A DNA stretch of 13,342 nucleotides from Dehalococcoidales bacterium. GTDB lineage: Bacteria; Chloroflexota; Dehalococcoidia; Dehalococcoidales; Fen-1064. The position numbers were made by a program, and so were the translations under genes. The stretch lies in contig JAQTOJ010000029.1 of NCBI GenBank assembly GCA_028713395.1, forward strand, positions 1-13,342. Direction: 5' to 3'. Positions 1-6,497 of the stretch are shown one piece after another. The first letter of the stretch is position 1. Each line of letters starts with the position of its first letter. The notes under the pieces are model-generated. The model ran no database searches and was not told the origin of the DNA. It saw only the letters and a list, made by a program, of their open reading frames with translations.

Positions 1-91
1 GAAGATGCAATCCGGCAATACAAGCTTTATAATATTAGGCGGACTTCACCCACCCGCTGTGATGCGAAATAAAATATTGAGGAGCGAATCA

Positions 92-973
92 GTGATTACT
101 ACCGTGACCATTCCTGAGAACAAAGCCAAAGCGTTGACAGGGAATCCCCAGGACCAATACGAATACCTGACCGGCAATCGGGCATTGATTGACCGCACCC
201 AGAAATTTATTGAAGACGATAAACAGACCGAACTGGTGAACTGGGGGTCCGGCTCGGCGAACGGCCGCATGATTCCCAAAGAATTTACCGAAACCTGGCG
301 CGCAAACGGACAGGGCACTAACGGTATTTTTACCGTGGTGGAACCTGCTGATTTGAAGTTGTATAAATCTTACATTGCGAAACCCCTTTCGATGCCGGAC
401 AAACCGGAAGTCTCTTTCAGCCTGGTGGATTATCACCGCGGCAACCCCATCGCCCGCTACCAGGAAGGCTGGATCATGATCAAAGCCAAGATGCCGGATG
501 GTAAAGAAGGTTGGTACTCCGTCAGCGTGCCGGTGCCGAATCTCAATATGTGCTGGATGGGCGCGGTCTGGGGCATCCCCAAATATGTGGCCGATGAAAT
601 GACCGTAAGCACTACCAAAAACGAAGTAAAATATGCCGGCGAAATGCGTTATTCTCTGGAACTGACACCCGGTCCGGTGAAAAACAAGAAAAAGCTGGAA
701 GATTACAAAATGTTCGGTATGGATAATGCCCTGACTTTCGTGCCCCGCAAAGATGGCAGAATGGTGCTGATCAACTGGTTCAACCGCGGCGGTGATCCTC
801 GTCCCGCCGGCGTGGCCGAATGGGTAACTGGTATGGTGAAAATCTTCGTGAGGGCACGGGATCCATGGGCGGGTTTGATCGAACCCAACACTGTGGCGCC
901 CGGCGTTTACCAGCGCATCATTCCCGAAGGTAAGAGCGGTGATTTCATCTGGGCCAAAGTGGGCGCAAGATAA
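92..973 (+). CDS. Acetoacetate decarboxylase-like protein (ADC family)
   Basis: Predicted 293-residue protein resembling the acetoacetate decarboxylase fold family, whose founding members decarboxylate beta-keto acids through a lysine Schiff base. The recognisable core is YQEGW followed by VPVPNLNMCWMGAVWGIPKYVADEM-like sequence; K164 in the GIPK segment aligns by eye with the Schiff-base Lys of the Clostridium enzyme (YPKKLG). The adjacent second Lys is Tyr here. I chose the GTG at 92 because GAGGAG (79-84) lies seven bases upstream. The same frame stays open to an ATG at 5, but that has no ribosome site, and a TATAAT at 28-33 may be a -10 box lying after it. It is followed by a dehydrogenase gene in the same direction, so the pair may act on one oxo-acid or CoA-derived substrate. 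The true substrate is unknown: many family members are not acetoacetate decarboxylases. Confidence 0.7.
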   Translation: MITTVTIPENKAKALTGNPQDQYEYLTGNRALIDRTQKFIEDDKQTELVNWGSGSANGRMIPKEFTETWRANGQGTNGIFTVVEPADLKLYKSYIAKPLSMPDKPEVSFSLVDYHRGNPIARYQEGWIMIKAKMPDGKEGWYSVSVPVPNLNMCWMGAVWGIPKYVADEMTVSTTKNEVKYAGEMRYSLELTPGPVKNKKKLEDYKMFGMDNALTFVPRKDGRMVLINWFNRGGDPRPAGVAEWVTGMVKIFVRARDPWAGLIEPNTVAPGVYQRIIPEGKSGDFIWAKVGAR

Positions 974-1006
974 TTGGGCTCCCTGGCCTGTGTTGCATAG
1001 GTATAA

Positions 1007-1042
1007 AGATTCCGAATCCGATTTGCGTCGGATTCGGAATCT
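1007..1042. repeat. Perfect 15-bp inverted repeat (hairpin) between two genes
   Basis: The arms 1007-1021 and 1028-1042 are exact reverse complements (core ATTCCGAATCCGA) around a six-base TTTGCG loop. It lies in the 108-base gap between the decarboxylase-like gene and the dehydrogenase gene. There is no T-run on either side, so it is not a standard intrinsic terminator. It could protect an mRNA end, attenuate read-through, or be a binding site or a mobile palindromic repeat. Confidence 0.7.
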
Positions 1043-1081
1043 GACACATTTATAGCTTTGAATTTATGAGAATGGAGATAT

Positions 1082-1903
1082 ATGGCTGTACCTGATTTAC
1101 TGCAAAAAGACAAGGTAGTAGTGGTCACGGGCGCTCGCAGGGGTTTGGGCAAAGCCATGGCTTTAGCCTTTGCCGAAGCCGGCGCTGATATTGTGGTTTC
1201 TGATTTCGTGGCGGCTGATGGTGAAATGGCCGCTGTGGTGGATGAGGTGAAAAAACTCGGACGCCGGGCCATCGCCGTGGAAACCGATGTCACGAAACAA
1301 GTCCAGGTGGAAGAGTTGATGGCGCGGGCTGTCAAAGAGTTCGGCAAGATCGATGTCTTGATCAATAACGCCGGTACCGGTGGCGCCGCCAGTGTCATGA
1401 ATATTACCGAAGCCGAATGGGATCGAGTAATGGATACCAATCTCAAGGGCACGCTTTTTTGTTCTCAAGCGGCGGGTAAAACCATGATGCTGCAGAAAAG
1501 CGGCAATATTATCAACATTGCTTCAGTCGGGGCTTACCTGAAAGGTACTTCGCCCTATGCCATTTCCAAGAAATCCATACTGTCTATTACCCAGGGTTTC
1601 GCCGCCATTTTGGGGCCGTATAAAGTGCGGGTGAACGCCATCGCCCCCGGCGCGGTGAAAACCGATATGACGCGCATGTTTTGGGAAAATCCCAAAATGT
1701 TGGAACACTACGTGAGCGAGATACCGCTTGGCAGAATGGGCGAGGTGCGCGATATTGCGGATGTGGCGCTCTTTTTAGCGTCGGACGCCGCCAAATATGT
1801 CACCGGCACCAGCATCCTGGTAGACGGCGGTATTTTACCCGCCAACCTGCCGCCACGGGCTGATTTTATCAGAGCGCTGCGGGCGGAATCTGCCAAAAAA
1901 TAA
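1082..1903 (+). CDS. Short-chain dehydrogenase/reductase (SDR)
   Basis: Predicted 273-residue cytoplasmic NAD(P)(H)-dependent oxidoreductase of the classical SDR family, about the usual length. Visible motifs in order: Rossmann cofactor motif TGARRGLG (16-23), NNAG (95-98), structural N120, catalytic S148 and YAISK (Y159, K163), then the APG motif before the substrate loop, and a C-terminal DGG typical of FabG-like members. D41 at the end of the second strand favours NAD(H) over NADP(H), by inference. The start ATG has GGAG (1074-1077) four bases upstream. It probably oxidises or reduces a hydroxy/oxo intermediate in the pathway of the preceding decarboxylase-like gene; the substrate cannot be told. 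The gene ends one base before the convergent VOC gene. Confidence 0.9.
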   Translation: MAVPDLLQKDKVVVVTGARRGLGKAMALAFAEAGADIVVSDFVAADGEMAAVVDEVKKLGRRAIAVETDVTKQVQVEELMARAVKEFGKIDVLINNAGTGGAASVMNITEAEWDRVMDTNLKGTLFCSQAAGKTMMLQKSGNIINIASVGAYLKGTSPYAISKKSILSITQGFAAILGPYKVRVNAIAPGAVKTDMTRMFWENPKMLEHYVSEIPLGRMGEVRDIADVALFLASDAAKYVTGTSILVDGGILPANLPPRADFIRALRAESAKK

Positions 1904-1904
1904 G

Positions 1905-2267
1905 CTATTTTCTTTTTTCGATCATCGCCAGAGTAACACCGGCGGGTTCATTGAAGAGGCAAATTTTCACACCCGGATTGATCTCAAACGGGGCTTCGAT
2001 AATGAATCCGCCGTTTTGTTGTATGAGTTTGGCTTTTTCGGTGATGTCATCCACGTGGATGTACATGGTGAGGAAGGGTAATTTGGCTTTGCGCAATGTA
2101 AAAACTCCGCCGCCGCTGAAGACGTTATTCGATTCTCCGGCAGGTAATTCGTAGATGGTGGTCTTTGGGTCGTATTCCGGCGCCCAACCGAAGACTTTTT
2201 GCAGAAAAGTTACCGTTTTACCTGCGTCGTTGGAAGCTAATTCCCAGTATACTACCGGATTTTCCAT
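1905..2267 (-). CDS. VOC/glyoxalase-like family protein
   Basis: Predicted 120-residue single-module protein of the vicinal oxygen chelate superfamily. The opening YWELASND and the FGW at 26-28 match the pattern of Cfp30B/PhnB-like members (W/F-E-x3-xD, then V-FGW), and the C-terminal half has YIHVDDI followed by FNEPAGVTLAMIE, the usual last strands. Such proteins are metal-dependent isomerases, dioxygenases or resistance proteins, and many have no known substrate. An upstream in-frame ATG at 2300 exists, but the ATG at 2267 has GGAG five bases before it and starts exactly where family homology begins. It is divergent from maf and convergent with the dehydrogenase gene, so it is a monocistronic unit. 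Specific function unknown. Confidence 0.8.
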   Translation of the reverse strand: MENPVVYWELASNDAGKTVTFLQKVFGWAPEYDPKTTIYELPAGESNNVFSGGGVFTLRKAKLPFLTMYIHVDDITEKAKLIQQNGGFIIEAPFEINPGVKICLFNEPAGVTLAMIEKRK

Positions 2268-2287
2268 ATTATCTCCGTACAAAATAA

Positions 2288-2316
2288 TTGACGTGCCCAT
2301 TATACAATAATATGAT
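2288..2316 (+). promoter_or_regulatory. Sigma-70-type promoter for maf
   Basis: TTGACG (2288-2293) and TATGAT (2311-2316) are separated by 17 bases, each one mismatch from consensus. The expected start of transcription is near 2323, which leaves a short leader before the ATG at 2347. Confidence 0.65.
2299..2304 (-). promoter_or_regulatory. Candidate -10 box for the VOC gene
   Basis: The minus strand reads a perfect TATAAT about 32 bases ahead of the VOC start codon. No convincing -35 box is present at 16-18 bases. It lies inside the spacer of the maf promoter, so the two divergent promoters would occlude each other. Confidence 0.4.
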
Positions 2317-2346
2317 TAAAGCGTTATCCAGTTTGGGAGAGGCAAA

Positions 2347-2925
2347 ATGCGTAAAATCATCCTGGCTTCAGCCTCGCCGCGCCGTCGGGAACTGCTCCGG
2401 CAAATCGGGCTGAAATTTATCGTGGACCCTGTCAATGGTGAAGAGATGCCGACCCGATCGGGTCTCGAACCCGTGAAGTATGTCGAGTTGGTCTCGATGC
2501 ACAAAGCCAAAACGGTCGCGGGACGCCATCCTGATGCTATTATCATTGCCGCGGATACCATCGGCGTGCTGGACGGCAAGATTATCGGTAAACCGCAGAA
2601 CGCGGTTGAGGCCGGTAAAATATTGGCAACACTGAGCGGTCAGGCGCATTGCGTCATCACCGGGTATACCGTCATGGATACCGGGACCGGGAAAACCGTG
2701 ACTAAATCGATTGAAACATTAGTTTACATAAAGTCTTTGACCGGAACGGAAATTGAAGCTTATGTAGCTACCGGAGAACCGCTGGATAAAGCCGGGGCAT
2801 ATGGCATACAGGGGCGGGGTGCGGTGATTGTTGAGCGGATTGAGGGTGATTACTCTAATGTGGTGGGGTTACCCTTGTTTGCGTTGGCGGAGACATTAAA
2901 AGAGTTCGGGGTTGGGATATTGTGA
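2347..2925 (+). CDS. maf: Maf family nucleoside triphosphate pyrophosphatase
   Basis: Predicted 192-residue cytoplasmic house-cleaning enzyme that hydrolyses non-canonical or excess nucleoside triphosphates to monophosphate and diphosphate. The family signature is complete: ASASPRRRELL (7-17), catalytic D70 in AADT, GKPQN (81-85), SGQAHCVITGY (98-107), then EPLDKAGAYGIQG (144-156) and EGDYSNVVGLPL (167-178). The DKAGAYGIQG form points to the dTTP/UTP-specific (YhdE-like) branch rather than the YceF branch; this is family knowledge. A strong ribosome site GGGAGAGG (2335-2342) precedes the ATG. Length is normal and nothing is missing. It stands alone, with its own promoter and a gene-poor region after it. 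Confidence 0.95.
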   Translation: MRKIILASASPRRRELLRQIGLKFIVDPVNGEEMPTRSGLEPVKYVELVSMHKAKTVAGRHPDAIIIAADTIGVLDGKIIGKPQNAVEAGKILATLSGQAHCVITGYTVMDTGTGKTVTKSIETLVYIKSLTGTEIEAYVATGEPLDKAGAYGIQGRGAVIVERIEGDYSNVVGLPLFALAETLKEFGVGIL

Positions 2926-3146
2926 AGCGGTTTATTGTGTAAACAGGGGAGACTCATGATTCCTTATTCAAATCTCCCTTGATCCCTCCCATATCAGATC
3001 TATTGGTATCTTGAAAGTTAGGTTTTTATATATTATCTGTTCAGGCATTCATCTGGGCGCCATTTTCAACTCAGGTAAATTCAAAGTGAGTGTCCAAACC
3101 CTCACGGCCGGGTAGTGGGTCAATTTGAATAATGGTTTGTTTGTGG
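2926..3146. other. Gene-free stretch after maf
   Basis: I see no convincing gene here. GGGAGA (2947-2952) and TCTCCC (2973-2978) can pair around a 20-base loop just after maf but lack a T-run, so this is at best a weak transcription end. The minus strand between about 3,150 and 3,050 keeps a short open frame with no start, possibly a degenerate coding scrap. The base composition drops toward AT as the island with the Panacea gene begins. Confidence 0.5.
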
Positions 3147-3185
3147 TAGTATGTCATTTAAAAAAACTGTAAATACGTCATACTA
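3147..3185. promoter_or_regulatory. Candidate operator upstream of the Panacea gene
   Basis: TAGTATG (3147-3153) and CATACTA (3179-3185) form an inverted repeat, and TATGTCAT (3150-3157) and TACGTCAT (3174-3181) form a direct repeat 24 bases apart. The block ends three bases before the -35 box of the promoter, the usual place for an autoregulatory site. That a protein binds here is inference only. Confidence 0.35.
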
Positions 3186-3188
3186 GAA

Positions 3189-3218
3189 TTGACAAATTTC
3201 CCCAATAATGTCTATAAT
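3189..3218 (+). promoter_or_regulatory. Consensus sigma-70 promoter of the Panacea operon
   Basis: Perfect TTGACA (3189-3194) and perfect TATAAT (3213-3218) with an 18-base spacer. Transcription would start near 3225, about 25 bases before the ATG at 3250. That ATG is preceded by the strong ribosome site GGAAGGTG (3236-3243). Confidence 0.8.
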
Positions 3219-3249
3219 AGTTAACGCTACAATCGGGAAGGTGAAACTT

Positions 3250-3701
3250 ATGATACCTGCCATAGAAGTAGCTCGCTATTCCTCTCTCTTACAGATGAAG
3301 ACACTGGCGAACTAATTACCAATCTCAAACTTCAAAAATTGCTCTATTATGCTCAAGGATTCCATCTTTGTATTTTTAACGAGCCATTATTCCCAGAGTC
3401 TATTGAGGCATGGGCACATGGACCGGTTGTGCCTGATGTATATCATAATTTTAAAGCATATGGTAGCAACACCATATCTCCTGAGAATGTTGATTTCGAA
3501 ATATTTAACGATGATTTAAAAGAATTTTTAAACGAAATATATAGCGAATTTGGTCAATATTCTGCATGGAAACTACGCGAAATGACTCATGACGAACCAC
3601 CTTGGAAAAATGCTTATAAAGAGGATGTCCCAGGAATCGAAATAAGCCATAAATCATTGGTAGACTATTTTAGTCAATTCGTAGAAGATGATGCTGATTA
3701 A
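3250..3701 (+). pseudogene. Panacea (SocA/DUF4065) antitoxin, broken by a one-base frameshift
   Basis: Restoring one base gives a 150-residue protein of the Panacea family, the shared antitoxin domain of PanAT toxin-antitoxin pairs (SocA in Caulobacter is a relative). From the ATG at 3250 the first ten codons read MIPAIEVARY, then the frame runs into a stop. The -1 frame continues directly with FLSLTDEDTGELITNLKLQK and then the family hallmarks LLYYAQGFHL, EAWAHGPVVPDVY and MTHDEPPW. The join is at 3279-3281, where codons TAT and TTC would share a T: a TTT run appears to have lost one T. The downstream frame has only a TTG at 3339 as possible start, and that lies inside the conserved core, so it is not a real start. 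The mutation could be natural inactivation or an assembly error. The next gene begins two bases after the stop. Confidence 0.85.
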
Positions 3702-3703
3702 TA

Positions 3704-4123
3704 ATGGCTCGCATTTTCAAAAAGAAAAAACAATCGGTAAAAATAAGAAATTCTAACTACCCAATTCCTACTCGTGAGCAGATAACCATTGGGAAACCCA
3801 TTTTTTCCCTAATTTATTTGCAAAAAAGCTACTGTATTTCAATATGTTCTAATGAGCAAAAAATTGGCTTTACTAACACGATGAGAATATTAAGTTCTAT
3901 GACTTGGAATCAAATAAACTCATCTGACCGTCATTTGCATGGCAAAGAAATCATTTCCAGAAAATCCCTTAAAGTACCCGTTCCATCATTTATTTCGGAA
4001 GACGAAAACATAATAGCTATTCGTTTTCATGATAATGCTCCAATGGTAGGAGTAAGAAGAGACGATATTTTCCATATATTTTGGTTTGATCGGAATTTTA
4101 CCGTATATAATCATGATACCTAA
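3704..4123 (+). CDS. Unrecognised protein linked to the Panacea antitoxin; candidate PanT-like toxin
   Basis: Predicted 139-residue protein that I cannot assign to a named family. It starts with a very basic segment (KKKK at 6-9). Its C-terminal half holds a conserved-looking block: MTWNQI (66-71), HLHGKE (77-82), a VPVPSFI segment, IAIRFHDNAPMVGVRRDD (104-121) and FHIFWFDRNFTVYNHD (123-138). The alternating hydrophobic strands ending in a histidine-tyrosine-rich tip recall small globular RNase-type toxins such as RelE, but this is only a shape resemblance. No signal peptide or membrane segment is seen. It follows the Panacea gene by two bases with no ribosome site of its own, as expected for translational coupling of an antitoxin-toxin pair. 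It is AT-rich like its partner. Its stop overlaps the convergent transposase remnant by four bases. Confidence 0.6.
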   Translation: MARIFKKKKQSVKIRNSNYPIPTREQITIGKPIFSLIYLQKSYCISICSNEQKIGFTNTMRILSSMTWNQINSSDRHLHGKEIISRKSLKVPVPSFISEDENIIAIRFHDNAPMVGVRRDDIFHIFWFDRNFTVYNHDT

Positions 4124-4644
4124 TCAGTTAGTTTTATTACTTCTTCGACCGTCCAGATATGGTTACTAATACCAGAAGCCATAGCAGGAGTTCTTGGATA
4201 GGGATTCGCTAGAGTTTTATGCGGTCTAACGAAATTGTAGTGCATAAAGTGAAGCGCTACTGCATATTCCAGGTTCTCTACTTTCTTTGAAAAGCCATTA
4301 GTTAAGTGAGTAAACCGTCTCATGCTCATTCGCATTGTAAGGTTTTGTCTTTCAACGTAGCTGGTAGAAATCAGCTTTACATCAGGATTGTCCTGTTTGA
4401 TTTGTTTTTCGGCTCTTAGATATTTAGCCGGACTATAACGCTTTTCTTGTTCGATTTCTTTTCCGTATATTTTATTTAGGACTGGATAATCAACATCGGA
4501 ACCAAATGAGTTGTCGATAACGTCTACATAAACTTTATAACCATCCGTAGTAAGCTGTACCCGATTTGAGAGCCTATCTTTGAGATCGTTAATAAATTGA
4601 ATGGCACACTCTATATTGTGTAGCCCTACAAGCCACGTAGCCAT
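4120..4644 (-). pseudogene. N-terminally truncated IS1-family transposase
   Basis: The 174 codons match the C-terminal part of IS1-type DDE transposases: WLVG (4-7), QLTTDGYKVY with the middle acidic residue, SYVERQNLTMRMSMRRFTHLTNGFSKKVENLEYA-like core with the catalytic Glu, then HYNFVRPHKTLANPYPRTPAMASGI. The first hundred or so residues, including the helix-turn-helix and the first catalytic Asp, are missing. In-frame family resemblance extends a few codons upstream of the ATG (INTKI, to about 4659) and meets a stop at 4668, so the coding remnant begins at a deletion point. No terminal inverted repeats are visible on either side. It is therefore an immobile scar, and evidence that the AT-rich island arrived with or attracted mobile DNA. 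Confidence 0.8.
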
Positions 4645-4659
4645 AATTTTAGTATTGAT

Positions 4660-4689
4660 TTGACCCTAATAATCTTATAAGAGTATAAT
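4660..4689 (+). promoter_or_regulatory. Promoter of the zinc-ribbon/thiolase operon
   Basis: TTGACC (4660-4665) and perfect TATAAT (4684-4689) are 18 bases apart, with the start expected near 4696. The -35 box falls on the broken end of the transposase remnant, so it may have been supplied or reshaped by the insertion. A palindrome TCTTATAAGA (4673-4682) fills part of the spacer. Confidence 0.7.
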
Positions 4690-4740
4690 ACCGCCATCGT
4701 TACCCCAGCTATTCTTTGAATACGGGAAAGGAGTAAATCA

Positions 4741-5178
4741 ATGGCGGAAGCTGTCACCAAAAAGCGCCTGCCGATTCGCCGGGGCAGGTTTGTGGTACCG
4801 GAAGACCCCAATAAACAACCCTACCTCATCGCCGGCAAATGCAAGCACTGCGGCCGGGTGTTTTGCCCTCCCCGTCATCTCTGCCTGAACTGTGGTAAAG
4901 AGATGATGGAAATTATCCCCCTCAGCGGTAAAGGCAAAGTCTACAGCTACTCTGAAATCCACCAGCAGCTCCCCGGCGCCCTCGTGAAAACCCCTTACGT
5001 CATCGTCATCGTCTCTATGCCGGAAGGCTGCCAGATCAGCGGCGTCATGACGGAAAAGTTCGAAGATATCTCCGTGGGCGCGGATATCGAAGTCTACTGG
5101 GAAAAGATGCTGGAAGACAAAGACGGCAACGAACTCATTGCGGATAAATACCGCCTCGTGAAGAAAGGCAAGAAGTAG
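4741..5178 (+). CDS. Zinc-ribbon/OB-fold (DUF35) thiolase partner protein
   Basis: Predicted 145-residue protein with an N-terminal rubredoxin-like zinc ribbon and a C-terminal OB fold, the DUF35 architecture. The four zinc ligands are visible as C34-x2-C37 and C48-x2-C51, followed by strands ending near 140. In bacteria and archaea such proteins bind next to SCP2-type thiolases or thiolase-like aldolases and help acyl-CoA or acyl transfer; some are needed for the partner's activity. The context fits exactly: the thiolase gene starts 12 bases downstream. The ATG has AAAGGAG (4727-4733) seven bases upstream and a promoter at 4660-4689. Length is typical. The precise acyl substrate is unknown. 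Confidence 0.9.
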   Translation: MAEAVTKKRLPIRRGRFVVPEDPNKQPYLIAGKCKHCGRVFCPPRHLCLNCGKEMMEIIPLSGKGKVYSYSEIHQQLPGALVKTPYVIVIVSMPEGCQISGVMTEKFEDISVGADIEVYWEKMLEDKDGNELIADKYRLVKKGKK

Positions 5179-5190
5179 GAAGGAGCAGAT

Positions 5191-6354
5191 ATGGGAACGA
5201 CAGAAGCCTGGAAAAAGATGCGCGAAGTCTGCGTCCTCGGCGTGGGACTTCACAAGTTCGGTAGATTCCCGGATGAAAGCATTGGCGACCTGGGACGTGA
5301 GGCTATTTTAGCCGCCTTTGCAGATGCCGGGTGCGGCCCCAAAGACATACAGGCCGCTTTCGGCGGCCGTGTTTTCACCCCGAATACCACCGCCATGCGC
5401 CTCGTCAACGAGGTTTTTCAGACGGGTATCCTGATCGATAACGTGGAAAAAGCCTGCGCCACTTCCTCGACAGCCGTCCGTTTAGCTACTTGGGCGATCG
5501 GCGCCGGATTGTATGATGTCTGTCTGTGCGTGGGCGTGGAAAAAATGGAACGGGGACTGGTGGGCGGTGTCCCGGCGGGCGCGGAGTCACGTGCCTCTTA
5601 CGGTCAATTGATGGGATTGGGCATTATGCCGGCGGAATACGCCTTGCGCGCCCGCCGTCATATGTACGAATACGGCTCGACGCGGGAAATGTTCGCGCAG
5701 GTAGCCGTGAAAAGTCACAAGAACGGCGCGCTCAACCCTTATGCGCAGTATCAGACTCCGGTGACACTGGAAGAAGTGCTCAATGCCAGGATGATCGCCG
5801 ACCCGCTCACCCTCTACCAATGCTCGCCCTCTACTGACGGCGCGACGGCGGTGGTGTTATGCGCGCGTGAAGTGGCGCATAAATTCACCGGCAGACCCAT
5901 TACCATTGCCGGTTGGGCAAGCGGCACGCCGGCTTACTCTGCCTCCGGCGTGTCCGGGGACGTGCAGGAAGGTTACATTGAAAGAATCGCCCGCGAAGCC
6001 TACGAAAGGGCAAGCGTGGGACCGTCCGATATTCAAGTGGCTCAGGTGCACGATGCCTTCAGCGCCGGGGAAATTTTTGCCATTGAAGACCTGGGTTTCG
6101 CTAAACCCGGTGAAGGCGGCCGGTTTGTCTGGGAAGGCAAAGCGGATATCAATGGCAAAGTGGCCATCAACACGGATGGTGGGCTGGAGAGCCGCGGGCA
6201 TCCACAGGGTGCCACGGGTATTGCCATGCTGGCGGAAATTGTCCGGCAACTGCGCGGCGAGGCCGGTTTAAGACAGGTGCCGGGCAACCCGAAGGTAGGT
6301 TTACAACACAATGTCGGCGTTGGCGGCTGCAATATCTTCATCTACAAGAAATAA
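5191..6354 (+). CDS. SCP2/SCPx-type thiolase (lipid-transfer thiolase family)
   Basis: Predicted 387-residue thiolase-fold enzyme that would condense or cleave acyl-CoA beta-keto thioesters, working with the DUF35 protein encoded just upstream. Visible active-site elements: nucleophile C89 in ACATSS, H287 in VHDAF, H337 in GHPQGATG, and a C-terminal QHNVGVGGCN segment with C380. SCP2-type enzymes normally carry HDCF, where the Cys is the second catalytic cysteine; here that position is Ala, while a Cys appears in the GGC loop. It may therefore be a thiolase with a shifted cysteine or an aldolase-like relative, since some DUF35-paired members are retro-aldolases. AGGAG (5181-5185) precedes the ATG by five bases. 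A strong intrinsic terminator closes the operon. Lipid, steroid-like or isoprenoid-precursor metabolism are all possible. Confidence 0.88.
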   Translation: MGTTEAWKKMREVCVLGVGLHKFGRFPDESIGDLGREAILAAFADAGCGPKDIQAAFGGRVFTPNTTAMRLVNEVFQTGILIDNVEKACATSSTAVRLATWAIGAGLYDVCLCVGVEKMERGLVGGVPAGAESRASYGQLMGLGIMPAEYALRARRHMYEYGSTREMFAQVAVKSHKNGALNPYAQYQTPVTLEEVLNARMIADPLTLYQCSPSTDGATAVVLCAREVAHKFTGRPITIAGWASGTPAYSASGVSGDVQEGYIERIAREAYERASVGPSDIQVAQVHDAFSAGEIFAIEDLGFAKPGEGGRFVWEGKADINGKVAINTDGGLESRGHPQGATGIAMLAEIVRQLRGEAGLRQVPGNPKVGLQHNVGVGGCNIFIYKK

Positions 6355-6374
6355 ACAGAGGTTATGAACTGGTT

Positions 6375-6404
6375 GGGGGCTGCCAAAGGCAGCCCCCTTT
6401 TTTT
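6375..6404 (+). terminator. Intrinsic terminator of the thiolase operon
   Basis: A perfect 10-bp stem (GGGGGCTGCC at 6375-6384 with GGCAGCCCCC at 6388-6397) with an AAA loop is followed by seven T (6398-6404). It lies 20 bases after the thiolase stop. Confidence 0.95.
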
Positions 6405-6463
6405 GGGAGAATAAAAGAACTAGTCCTTGCTACCTCGTGCTCTCAGGATGCCAACAAAGCAAA

Positions 6464-6497
6464 GGCGGGTTTCGGCAGCTCGGTGTTGCACCCCGCC
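6464..6497 (+). other. Nested hairpin ahead of the glycosyltransferase gene
   Basis: GGCGGG (6464-6469) pairs with CCCGCC (6492-6497), and inside it GCAGC (6475-6479) can pair with GTTGC (6485-6489) around TCGGT. It sits between the upstream terminator and the next gene. Whether it is transcribed as a leader structure is unknown; I do not recognise a riboswitch class. The only promoter-like element nearby is a lone TATACT (6545-6550), which would exclude it from the transcript. Confidence 0.35.

Noticed and set aside
5..91. Upstream ATG start for the ADC-like gene
   Set aside because: No ribosome site, a possible -10 box lies after it, and GTG 92 has a well-placed GAGGAG.
3050..3150. Minus-strand open stub with a protein-like tail (WTLTLNLPELKMAPR)
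   Set aside because: No start, too short, no family I can name; possibly a decayed transposase tail but not supportable.
3339..3701. Panacea gene starting at TTG 3339
   Set aside because: This would delete the conserved start of the domain; homology continues upstream in the same frame to 3279 and then in the other frame to the ATG at 3250.
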